From positions 1-15,009 of the forward strand of contig CANQZS010000019.1 in NCBI GenBank assembly GCA_947628385.1: 15,009 bases of DNA, given 5' to 3'. The notes beneath the pieces were generated by a model. The model was not told the origin of the DNA, searched no databases, and saw only the letters and a list, made by a program, of their open reading frames with translations. Positions 7,421 through 13,744 of the stretch are shown here, piece by piece. Numbering within the stretch: position 1 is the first letter of the stretch; every line of letters starts with the position of its first letter. This DNA comes from an uncultured Clostridia bacterium. GTDB taxonomy: Bacteria; Bacillota; Clostridia; Oscillospirales; Ruminococcaceae. The translations under genes and the position numbers were made by a program.

Positions 7421-7441
7421 GAAAATTCCTCCCGATAATTT

Positions 7442-7487
7442 TTGTATAAATTTATGATTTTATTATATAATAATCCTTAAAAAGGAG
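7442..7487 (+). promoter_or_regulatory. spoVAC promoter region and ribosome binding site
   Basis: Two readings are possible. As a sigma-A site it is TTGTAT (7442-7447), 18 bases, TATAAT (7466-7471). As a forespore sigma-G-like site it is GTATA (7444-7448), 17 bases, TATAATA (7466-7472), one mismatch from the GHATR/CATNHTA pattern known for that factor. The region is AT-rich, so either could be fortuitous. AAAGGAG at 7481-7487 sits eight bases before the ATG. A minus-strand TATAAT (7467-7462) overlaps and may belong to the divergent deaminase gene. Confidence 0.45.
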
Positions 7488-7495
7488 TTGTTTAT

Positions 7496-7936
7496 ATGAG
7501 TATTTCAAAGCAGCAGTATGACAGTATGGTAAAGAAAGCGTCGCCCGATTCCAAAAGCGTTAAGGACATAGCAAAGGCATTTGTTATCGGCGGGCTCATA
7601 TGCTGTCTCGGACAGGGGATAAACGATATTTACAGCCGGTTCAACTTTGACGAAAAGACCGCCGCCGCGTGGACGTCCATAACCCTTGTGCTTTTGAGCG
7701 CGATCCTTACGGGGTTGGGACTTTACGAAAAGATAGCCAAGCATGGCGGAGCGGGAACTCTCGTTCCCATTACGGGATTTGCAAATGCAGTTTCCTCCTC
7801 CGCGCTGGAATTCAAGTCGGAGGGACTTGTTCTTGGTCTGGGAGCGAAGATCTTCATAATTGCAGGACCGGTAATACTTTATGGAACGGCGGCTTCTGTG
7901 ATCTACGGGCTTATTTATTATTTCTTTTTAAGATGA
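7496..7936 (+). CDS. spoVAC: Stage V sporulation protein AC
   Basis: SpoVAC is an inner-membrane protein of the SpoVA channel, which moves calcium-dipicolinate into the forespore and out again during germination. In Bacillus it behaves as a mechanosensitive channel component. The 146-residue product matches the family in length and in conserved blocks: AFVIGGLICCLGQG near residue 27, then GAGTLVPITGFANAVSS and EFKSEGLVLGLGAKIF. Hydrophobic membrane segments cover roughly residues 27-45, 57-76 and two or more stretches after residue 85. The ATG has AAAGGAG eight bases upstream. In most relatives spoVAC is followed by spoVAD and spoVAE. Here the next gene is a convergent phosphatase only 12 bases away, so this copy stands alone. 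The homologous SpoVAEb is the only close alternative and fits less well. Confidence 0.93.
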   Translation: MSISKQQYDSMVKKASPDSKSVKDIAKAFVIGGLICCLGQGINDIYSRFNFDEKTAAAWTSITLVLLSAILTGLGLYEKIAKHGGAGTLVPITGFANAVSSSALEFKSEGLVLGLGAKIFIIAGPVILYGTAASVIYGLIYYFFLR

Positions 7937-7948
7937 ATTTTCAGCCGA

Positions 7949-8743
7949 TCATTTCAGGAAGCCGTAATGTGCCGCGCCGCTGTTTTCCTGATCCGTTTCA
8001 AGATATGTTATGGCGGCAACGGTGATATTATCCTCACTGCCGTTGAGCTTTGCGCTTTCCACCATATCGGAAAGCCTCAGAGGAAGCTTTTTGGGCTGTG
8101 CGAGAATATTCTCAAATTCGCCCGAGGTGAGATGATCGGAAAGCCCGTCGCTGCACATTATCATAATATCGCCGTGGGAAAAGCCGTCGGGGATATATTC
8201 TATCTGAGGGTCGGGATCCTCGGTAAGATTACCAAGCACGGGGAGAATAACGTTTTTCCGCGCATGGTTTATTCTTTGCTCAGGAGTGATCTGTCCCTGT
8301 TCATAGAGGATCTGAACAAGCGACTGATCTCTTGAGAGCTGTTTTATTCTGCCGGCGCGGTAGCGGTACATTCTTGAATCTCCGATATTTATCATTACCG
8401 CTTTACCGTCCGGTTCGACGGCGAGAGCGCAGAGGGTAGTCTGCATATTTTCGGTATGGTGGCTTATGCCGAATTTTTGCAGCACACGGTGTATTGACAT
8501 TATTTTTTGTTTATAGTCTATATCGGGGGAGGGTTTTACCGATGATAAAAGCTCCAGAGCGATACGGGAGGCGATCTCTCCCGAAGCTTCTCCTGCCACG
8601 CCGTCTGCAACGGCGGTTACCATAGGCGCTTCCATTCGATATTCCTTATGTGAGCGGGTAACGACTCTTTTATTTATAAGGAAAGCGTCCTCGTTATGGT
8701 CGCGCACGGTTCCGGTATCGGTCAGTCCGCAGCAATAGAACAC
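7949..8743 (-). CDS. PP2C-family serine/threonine protein phosphatase (PrpC/Stp-like)
   Basis: This cytosolic metal-dependent phosphatase would reverse Ser/Thr phosphorylation, in Firmicutes usually that laid down by a PASTA-domain kinase. All PP2C motifs are present: RDHNED with Asp19, ADGVAGE with Asp47, GDSR with Asp122, the SRDQSL block, CSDGLSD with Asp199, and EDN with Asp238. It is a single domain of 264 residues, the usual size. I chose the GTG at 8743: AAAAGGAGG lies nine bases upstream, the protein then starts FYCCGLTDTG as PP2C proteins do, and a consensus promoter lies within what would be a longer N-terminal extension to 8836. No kinase gene is adjacent, unlike the common prpC-prkC pair. 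It converges on spoVAC without an obvious terminator between them. Confidence 0.92.
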   Translation of the reverse strand: MFYCCGLTDTGTVRDHNEDAFLINKRVVTRSHKEYRMEAPMVTAVADGVAGEASGEIASRIALELLSSVKPSPDIDYKQKIMSIHRVLQKFGISHHTENMQTTLCALAVEPDGKAVMINIGDSRMYRYRAGRIKQLSRDQSLVQILYEQGQITPEQRINHARKNVILPVLGNLTEDPDPQIEYIPDGFSHGDIMIMCSDGLSDHLTSGEFENILAQPKKLPLRLSDMVESAKLNGSEDNITVAAITYLETDQENSGAAHYGFLK

Positions 8744-8751
8744 ACCGGCAT

Positions 8752-8823
8752 ACCTCCTTTTTAGTTTAATTTTAGCGGATACATATACAATTATATTATA
8801 TCCCAAAGCGAACATATTTTCAA
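8752..8823 (-). promoter_or_regulatory. Consensus promoter and RBS of the PP2C gene
   Basis: On the minus strand TTGAAA (8823-8818), a 17-base spacer and TATAAT (8800-8795) form a near-perfect sigma-A promoter. AAAAGGAGG at 8760-8752 is the ribosome binding site and decides the GTG start at 8743. Confidence 0.83.
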
Positions 8824-8834
8824 GTATCTTGCGC

Positions 8835-8866
8835 AAAAAAATCGATCCCCGTTTCCGGAGACCGAT
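8835..8866 (-). terminator. Intrinsic terminator of the G5/3D protein gene
   Basis: Read on the minus strand, an 11-bp stem (8866-8856 with 8851-8841, two G-T wobbles) has a 4-base GAAA loop and runs into seven T residues (8841-8835). It begins 10 bases after the stop codon and ends 12 bases before the -35 of the PP2C promoter. Confidence 0.88.
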
Positions 8867-8875
8867 CTGCTCTTT

Positions 8876-9904
8876 TTAATCAAGAATATATATGTTTACT
8901 TCTCTTGAACCCCATTCATAACATTCAGCAGTGCTGTTCATGAAAAGATCTACAAGGATCCTGCCGTCAAGAAGCGCTCCTCCGGTGTCGGCTGCTACCG
9001 CATAGCCGTAAACTCCGGAACCGTCCGAGGCAGCAATGTAAAGCTCTGTTCCATAAGGAATAATATCCGGATCTACCGCAACTACTCCCACCTGAGCAGC
9101 TCTTCCGCTTGCCGTAAGAGCTCCCGGAGCCGCTGTGTATGCACAGGACTTTCCGGTCAGGATACTTGAATATTCAAGCGGGACGCCGTTTGCATCAAGC
9201 GGAACGTCAGCGGAAGCTGTTGCAGTCTGCGGAGCTTCCGCGGCGGGAGCCGTATATACTACAGGCTCGGGCTCAGGCTCCTCTTCCTTTGTTCCTACGA
9301 CCACCACCTGATCTACAGGCTCTGTAACGTCGGTGTCGATAACTGCCGAGGAAACAAGCTCTCCGTCTACATATACGCTTCGGAGCGTGGTCTCTACCTC
9401 GCCCTCTTCGCCGTCAACTATAGTCTCGGAATAGCCCGCAAGCAGACTGTCGTCCTCTTTGTATTTGGTTGCGTAGTGGAGAACCTCTACTTGGACCTCC
9501 TCGATAATGTCAACTCTGTTTATAACGATGTTGGTATTTGCGTTCAAAGGCTCGGATAGACCGATATTCATAAGGTCGTCCTCACTGACCTCGATGCCGG
9601 CTGCTGAAATGGCGTCCTGTACGGTACCGGAGGATCTGACGGCGTAATTTTTGCCGTCAACTACTATCTTTACGTTATATTCCTTTGGCGGAAGCTGAGT
9701 GATGACGCTTTCACCCTCGGCGGTAAGCCTTGCTGTAAGAGCGGCTTCATCATTTCCTGTAAGAGCAAATCCTGTCGCGGCGGCAAGCAATGCTGTGCAG
9801 ACTGCGGCAGCGGTGTTTATTCCTTTGAATTTAAAGTTCTTTAAGACTTTTTTACGATCATGTGTGTTTTTTTCACGGCGATCAATATTATTATTATTAC
9901 TCAT
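8876..9904 (-). CDS. Membrane-anchored cell-wall protein with DUF348, G5 and 3D domains (YabE/Rpf-like)
   Basis: This 342-residue protein probably acts on peptidoglycan outside the membrane. A basic N-terminus (to about residue 27) precedes a hydrophobic signal-anchor at about 29-50. A DUF348 ubiquitin-like domain follows at about 76-122, then a G5 domain at about 129-200. An acidic Pro/Ala linker comes next, and the C-terminal 3D domain spans about 250-342. The 3D domain keeps its three signature aspartates in AVDPDIIPYGT, AADTGG and LVDLF. In relatives such as YabE, YocH and the Sps proteins this double-psi barrel is tied to muralytic activity. Only one DUF348 copy is present, fewer than in several homologues. 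The ATG at 9904 has GAAAGGAG just upstream. The gene has its own promoter, a WalR-like operator in its leader, and its own terminator. Confidence 0.92.
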   Translation of the reverse strand: MSNNNNIDRREKNTHDRKKVLKNFKFKGINTAAAVCTALLAAATGFALTGNDEAALTARLTAEGESVITQLPPKEYNVKIVVDGKNYAVRSSGTVQDAISAAGIEVSEDDLMNIGLSEPLNANTNIVINRVDIIEEVQVEVLHYATKYKEDDSLLAGYSETIVDGEEGEVETTLRSVYVDGELVSSAVIDTDVTEPVDQVVVVGTKEEEPEPEPVVYTAPAAEAPQTATASADVPLDANGVPLEYSSILTGKSCAYTAAPGALTASGRAAQVGVVAVDPDIIPYGTELYIAASDGSGVYGYAVAADTGGALLDGRILVDLFMNSTAECYEWGSREVNIYILD

Positions 9905-9924
9905 AAAGACTCCTTTCGTGGGTG

Positions 9925-9949
9925 GTTACAGAATGGTTACAATGTAACC
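9925..9949 (-). promoter_or_regulatory. WalR-like box and overlapping palindrome in the leader of the 3D-protein gene
   Basis: The minus strand reads TGTAAC (9941-9936), five bases, TGTAAC (9930-9925), an exact fit to the WalR/YycF consensus TGTWAH-N5-TGTWAH. The distal half also forms a perfect 15-base palindrome, GGTTACA-A-TGTAACC (9935-9949). Both lie about 11-36 bases downstream of the predicted transcript start, where binding would more likely block than help transcription. The sequence match is seen; the regulator is inferred from known WalR control of cell-wall hydrolase genes, including a 3D-domain one. Confidence 0.5.
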
Positions 9950-9966
9950 GTTCAGCAACTTTTTTA

Positions 9967-9995
9967 ATTATAATTTACTTTTTGCTATTTGTCAA
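9967..9995 (-). promoter_or_regulatory. Perfect consensus promoter of the 3D-protein gene
   Basis: Minus-strand TTGACA (9995-9990), a 17-base spacer and TATAAT (9972-9967) match consensus at all twelve positions. The start near 9960 gives a leader of about 55 nt, too short for the c-di-AMP (ydaO) riboswitch that precedes many wall-protein genes of this type. Confidence 0.88.
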
Positions 9996-10293
9996 GCTGA
10001 TTTGGAATGTCGTTTTTATGCAATTTCAACAAAAAAATTCAGACTATTTTTAAATTGAATTACATTAATTTCCATTTTAAAGGGATATACGACAAAAATT
10101 TCCTGAATTTTTTATGCAATTCCGCTAAATCTGATTTTTTATCTTTAAAAAGGCTTGGATCGTCGGGAATATCACCGGAATTTTAATAATTTCACATATA
10201 ATTTGCAAATAAAATTTAATAAAATTTCTCGCCTGATTATATATTTTAATAATATAGCGGGAATTATTTGCTTGCCATTTATGCAGATGTAAC
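9996..10293. other. AT-rich intergenic stretch without a recognisable gene
   Basis: I see no credible gene here on either strand. There is a 13-base direct repeat TTTTTATGCAATT (10013-10025 and 10109-10121). There is also an 11-base inverted repeat (AAAAAATTCAG at 10032-10042, CTGAATTTTTT at 10103-10113). In DNA this AT-rich both may be chance. No consensus promoter was found within it. Confidence 0.5.
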
Positions 10294-10329
10294 AAAAATC
10301 CGCCGTATCTGAAATTTCAGGCACGGCGG
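10294..10329 (-). terminator. Intrinsic terminator of the CPBP protease gene
   Basis: On the minus strand CCGCCGT (10329-10323) pairs with ACGGCGG (10306-10300). A second nested palindrome, CTGAAATTTCAG, fills the loop, and five T residues follow (10298-10294). It lies about 37 bases after the stop codon. Confidence 0.83.
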
Positions 10330-10365
10330 AAAGCAATTTTTCACTGTATACTATTATTAAATTAA

Positions 10366-11415
10366 TTAATTCAAAAACGGAGCAATAAACGCAAGATAAC
10401 AATACAAAACCAGAGCTATCAGCCACGGAACGGAACGTACAAGCACCGGAAGCCCGCGGGATCTTCCCGCGGGAGTGGGGCGCTTCATATTTCCTCCCTT
10501 TACTATGGAAACTATCCCCACGACTATTCCCGCTATAAGGAACGCTATCCTGAAAAGCACCGTCAGCAGAATGACCGCCATACCTGCGCCGCCGATAGAG
10601 GATATATCGGCTTCGCCGCCGTTAAGAGCGGCGTCGTAGAATTCCGGAGCAAAATATTGCATAAGATAGGTTGATAACATTCCCGTAGTGTTTACAAAAA
10701 TATGCGTAAATATTGACGGTATCAGCGAATCATATTTGATCGTTACTATTGCAAGAGGTATGCCCAGCATAAACCCGAGAATGAACTGCTGATAATTCTG
10801 GTGCATAAGTCCGAATATCAGCGCCGAAAGTATTATCGCAAAGCGTTCGTTATATTTTCTCATCGACTGGAGCAGGACGCCTCTGTAAAGGAGCTCCTCA
10901 AGCACAGGTCCGAGGATACAGGCGTAGAAGCTCATCAATATATTTGCCGTGAAAGACGTGGTAGCCGAAAGATCCGGAGTCGCTCCCTTTAATCCTACAA
11001 GCTCAAGCAGCGCCTGTATCACAGCAGCAATGATCGAAGCTGCAAATTGCAGACCTATACAAAGAGTGATGAGCTTTGCAACGGTAGCCCCACTGTAATT
11101 TTCCCTGTTTGCAGTGAGCCGTTTGAAGTTTATCCCTAACAGCTTTGCTCCAAGAATGATCGAAACGGTCTCACTGAGTATAGGAGGGAGGATCGACAGC
11201 AGCGTAATGACCGTTTCGTGACTCGGGTCGGCGGCAGCGTCGCCGAACATGGCGTAGACAAGTACTGCCGCTAATTCTCCGAGAATGTTGAAGATCGCCA
11301 TATTCAAAAGAAGTATAAGAGCCGTGCGGCTGTATTTACGGCGTATCTGTCTGCGTTCCTCCGGATCGGGGATCACCGTTACGGTGGGAGGCGGCATATA
11401 ATTTATCTGATCCAT
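10366..11415 (-). CDS. CPBP-family intramembrane metalloprotease (CAAX/Abi type)
   Basis: This is a polytopic membrane protein of 349 residues, with a charged cytosolic N-terminus to about residue 30 and some seven or eight hydrophobic segments. It carries the three CPBP active-site motifs: EELLYRG with Glu173, Glu174 and Arg178; FGLMH with His205; and FTHIFVN with His238 and Asn242. Family members cleave within or near the membrane (Rce1-type CAAX processing in eukaryotes, or immunity, bacteriocin and signalling roles in bacteria). There is no bacteriocin or peptide gene beside it, so the substrate is unknown. The C-terminal part after about residue 290 holds extra membrane segments separated by a basic loop (MKRPTPAGRSRG). 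The ATG at 11415 follows a purine-rich AAAGGAAAGGAA site. Confidence 0.92.
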   Translation of the reverse strand: MDQINYMPPPTVTVIPDPEERRQIRRKYSRTALILLLNMAIFNILGELAAVLVYAMFGDAAADPSHETVITLLSILPPILSETVSIILGAKLLGINFKRLTANRENYSGATVAKLITLCIGLQFAASIIAAVIQALLELVGLKGATPDLSATTSFTANILMSFYACILGPVLEELLYRGVLLQSMRKYNERFAIILSALIFGLMHQNYQQFILGFMLGIPLAIVTIKYDSLIPSIFTHIFVNTTGMLSTYLMQYFAPEFYDAALNGGEADISSIGGAGMAVILLTVLFRIAFLIAGIVVGIVSIVKGGNMKRPTPAGRSRGLPVLVRSVPWLIALVLYCYLAFIAPFLN

Positions 11416-11505
11416 TTTAAATGTTCCTTTCCTTTGATATTTGTAAGAGCTTTGGCTTTTTCGCTCTTTAAGCGGCGGCTCGGCGCCGGACTGTATCTTC
11501 CTAAT

Positions 11506-11534
11506 ATTATATTACAGTAATTTCCGGTTGTCAA
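11506..11534 (-). promoter_or_regulatory. Perfect consensus promoter of the CPBP protease gene
   Basis: Minus-strand TTGACA (11534-11529), 17 bases, TATAAT (11511-11506). The start near 11500 gives a leader of about 85 nt that includes a 6-bp AAGAGC/GCTCTT hairpin. The -35 begins 13 bases beyond the stop of the upstream radical SAM gene, so the protease is a separate unit although it lies in the same direction. Confidence 0.87.
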
Positions 11535-11546
11535 GACAAATATTCG

Positions 11547-12515
11547 TCAGGGGAAGATCACCGGCGGCTCGGTCTTGGCATATTTTGCGCCCTGAACGGT
11601 ATTCCTGCGCCGCAGCTCCTTATCTATGGAATTGAGGACGGTCTTTTTGTTCCTGCTCCAGAGCGGAGCGATAAGCTCGCTTCCCGCGCCGTCTCCGGTA
11701 AGGCGTTCAATGATAACATCTTCCGGCAGAAGCTCTATCTGGTCGCAGACCGTTTCGGTATATTCCTCCATGTCCATAACGCCGAATTCGCCGGCAAGGA
11801 ACTGCTCCGCCATTTTTGTCCCGCGCAGGATATGGAGCAGATGTATCTTGATCCCTTGGATACCGAGCGCGGACAAAGTTCTGACCGTTCCGAGCATCAT
11901 TTCCCGAGTTTCGTACGGCAGACCGTTTATAATATGCACGCAGACGTTTATGCTCCTGCTCCTGAGCATTTCAAAGCCTTTCAGGAAGTCCGCATAGCTG
12001 TGGCAGCGGTTTATCCTTTCGGCGGTGGCGTCGTGGATAGTCTGCAAGCCGAGCTCTACGGTGAGATATGTCCTTTCCGAAAGCTCCGAGAGCAGATCGG
12101 CGGTCTCCTCGGAAATACAGTCGGGACGGGTGGAAATTGCAAGCCCGACGGTATCTTTTTGCAAAAGAGCTTCCTCATAAAGCCTGCGCAGTCTGTCAGT
12201 CGGAGCATAGGTGCCGGTATTCGCCTGAAAATACGGGATATAGAGAACATCTTTTCCCCATTTGGCTTCCACGAGACTTTTGCCCGCATTGAACTGATCG
12301 GCAATACTCATGCGCGGATCTCCCGCGAAATCGCCGCTTCCCGCTCCGGAGCAGTATGTGCAGCCGCCGGTCCCCTTTGTCCCGTCCCTGTTCGGACAGT
12401 CAAATCCGCCGTTAAGGCTTATTTTGACGACTCTCCGTCCGAATTTCCTTTTCATGAAATTCCCGTAGGAATTGAAGCGTTTTCCGGTCATAGGATCGGG
12501 AAAAGTCATTTTCAT
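11547..12515 (-). CDS. Radical SAM protein, YtqA/YhcC (TIGR01212) family
   Basis: This 322-residue cytosolic radical SAM enzyme should bind a 4Fe-4S cluster that cleaves S-adenosylmethionine. The cluster cysteines lie in the N-terminal block FDCPNRDG followed by GGCTYC. The spacing differs from the classic CX3CX2C and is typical of this family. Family blocks such as YFQANTGTYAP, STRPDC, ELGLQT and KIHLLH follow in order. The physiological substrate of the family is not firmly known to me; a tRNA-modification or oxidoreductase role has been suggested by similarity. I prefer the ATG at 12515 because GAGGTG at 12530-12525 sits nine bases upstream. A GTG at 12527 would overlap that site. No strong promoter is visible upstream. 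The gene diverges from the epimerase gene. Confidence 0.9.
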   Translation of the reverse strand: MKMTFPDPMTGKRFNSYGNFMKRKFGRRVVKISLNGGFDCPNRDGTKGTGGCTYCSGAGSGDFAGDPRMSIADQFNAGKSLVEAKWGKDVLYIPYFQANTGTYAPTDRLRRLYEEALLQKDTVGLAISTRPDCISEETADLLSELSERTYLTVELGLQTIHDATAERINRCHSYADFLKGFEMLRSRSINVCVHIINGLPYETREMMLGTVRTLSALGIQGIKIHLLHILRGTKMAEQFLAGEFGVMDMEEYTETVCDQIELLPEDVIIERLTGDGAGSELIAPLWSRNKKTVLNSIDKELRRRNTVQGAKYAKTEPPVIFP

Positions 12516-12602
12516 TGATATTCTCACCTCATAATGTGAACAAGTTGTTTATTTTATGGCGTATTATTCAAAAAAAAGATACGGATTTCGGCGAAAAATA
12601 TA

Positions 12603-12630
12603 TTGCATTTATTTTTATTTGTGGTATAAT
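12603..12630 (+). promoter_or_regulatory. Extended -10 promoter of the epimerase gene
   Basis: TTGCAT (12603-12608), 16 bases, TATAAT (12625-12630), with TG one base before the -10 (TGGTATAAT), an extended -10. Transcription would start near 12637. This excludes an upstream in-frame ATG-like start at 12636 and supports the ATG at 12678 behind GGAGGG (12662-12667). Confidence 0.78.
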
Positions 12631-12677
12631 AATATGTGTATGAACAGAATTTTTTCAGAACGGAGGGACGGTGGATT

Positions 12678-13622
12678 ATGAAAACCGTTTTTGTGACCGG
12701 TGCGTCCGGTCTTATGGGAAAAGAGCTTTGCGAAGCCTTGCTTGCAAAAGGCTTCAGTGTTATAGGCGTTGACAGTACTCCCGGTTCAAATGTGGGGGAT
12801 CCCAACTTTACCTTTGTGCAGGCGTCGATAGAGGATAAAGACGCTGTTACCAAGGCGATGAGCAACGGCATTGACGTTCTTATTCACCTTGCCTGTACGG
12901 TCGATAATGATTTTCCGAACAATCTTACTCCCGCAGAGGAGAAAAAGGCTGCTGCCGTTGACAAGTACCTTTATAAGGCGGCAATTTCCGCAGGCGTAAA
13001 CGATATGATCCTTATAAGCACGCATCAGGTGTATGCTCCGGCAAAGACAAGGGAGCCTATCCGTGAAACAGCTGCCGAAAAGCCTACTACAATTTACGGA
13101 AAAATGAAATTTGACAGTGAAAAGGCATTATCCAAGGCAGTAAAATCCACTGCGTCTACCAAGGGCGTTATTGCTCGTATATGTCCGATATATACTAAAT
13201 CCTACGCTCCCAATCTTCACTCTAAGATATACGATCCGAAAGACGGCTGCTCCTACATATACGGGTATGGAGACTATGGCTTTTCTTTCTGCTGCCTGTA
13301 TAATCTGATAGATTTTATTATCGGAATACTCAATGCCGCTCCCGGAATAAACTATCAGGGAATTTACAATGTCTGCGACACAAAGCCTATAATGGCAAAG
13401 GAGATAGTTGATTTTGAAAGGCAGTTCCACAAGCTTGGAGCGGTAGTTCAGAGAAATTACAGCTCTGACGTTGTAAAATCCGCCATGAGCTTTGGATCAA
13501 AGATCGCAAAGACGGATTACAGATACAATGACGTAAGCATAGCGTGCAGCAACATTTCCTATGACAACACCAAAGCGCAGAGGATCTCCACATTCAGGTG
13601 GAAGCTTTCCAACACAAAATAA
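12678..13622 (+). CDS. NAD-dependent epimerase/dehydratase (extended SDR)
   Basis: This is a 314-residue cytosolic Rossmann-fold enzyme of the extended short-chain dehydrogenase family, which usually acts on nucleotide sugars. The nucleotide-binding motif GASGLMG has glycines 8, 11 and 14. Asp32 at the end of the second strand favours NAD(H) over NADP(H). The catalytic set is Ser114/Thr115 (LISTHQVY) with Tyr140 and Lys144 (YGKMK). The C-terminal substrate region (KIYDPKDGCSYIYGYG onward) is not specific enough to name a sugar. The start is fixed by GGAGGG ten bases upstream and by the motif position. The gene is alone, with its own promoter and terminator. No glycosyltransferase or sugar pathway genes flank it, so the pathway remains open. 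Confidence 0.88.
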   Translation: MKTVFVTGASGLMGKELCEALLAKGFSVIGVDSTPGSNVGDPNFTFVQASIEDKDAVTKAMSNGIDVLIHLACTVDNDFPNNLTPAEEKKAAAVDKYLYKAAISAGVNDMILISTHQVYAPAKTREPIRETAAEKPTTIYGKMKFDSEKALSKAVKSTASTKGVIARICPIYTKSYAPNLHSKIYDPKDGCSYIYGYGDYGFSFCCLYNLIDFIIGILNAAPGINYQGIYNVCDTKPIMAKEIVDFERQFHKLGAVVQRNYSSDVVKSAMSFGSKIAKTDYRYNDVSIACSNISYDNTKAQRISTFRWKLSNTK

Positions 13623-13643
13623 GCATTGAAATAAACTGCAATA

Positions 13644-13680
13644 ATATCCGCCCGAAGCAAAACGGGCGGATATTTTTATT
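13644..13680 (+). terminator. Intrinsic terminator of the epimerase gene
   Basis: An 11-bp stem (13644-13654 with 13663-13673) and an 8-base loop are followed by TTTTTATT. It begins about 22 bases after the stop codon. Confidence 0.87.
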
Positions 13681-13699
13681 GCTGTTTCCGACAAACTGT

Positions 13700-13727
13700 C
13701 AGAACCGCTCTATAAAGAACGGTTCTG
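13700..13727. terminator. Hairpin beyond the EF-G-like gene
   Basis: CAGAACCG (13700-13707) and CGGTTCTG (13720-13727) form a perfect 8-bp stem with a 12-base loop, 18 bases past the stop of the minus-strand gene. Neither side has a T-run close to the stem, so it is a weak or assisted terminator or an mRNA-end stabiliser. Confidence 0.5.
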
Positions 13728-13744
13728 AAAATTGCTATACTTTT

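Noticed and set aside
9905..9995. ydaO-type c-di-AMP riboswitch before the wall-protein gene
   Set aside because: The predicted leader is only about 55 nt and lacks the conserved core. The riboswitch needs well over 100 nt.
10172..10426. 84-codon minus-strand reading frame
   Set aside because: It runs through the terminator hairpin of the CPBP gene and overlaps that gene's end. The composition is AT-driven and there is no ribosome binding site.
11832..12518. 228-codon plus-strand frame opposite the radical SAM gene
   Set aside because: It is antisense to a gene with clear family motifs. Its length reflects codon bias of the real gene and no start signal is present.
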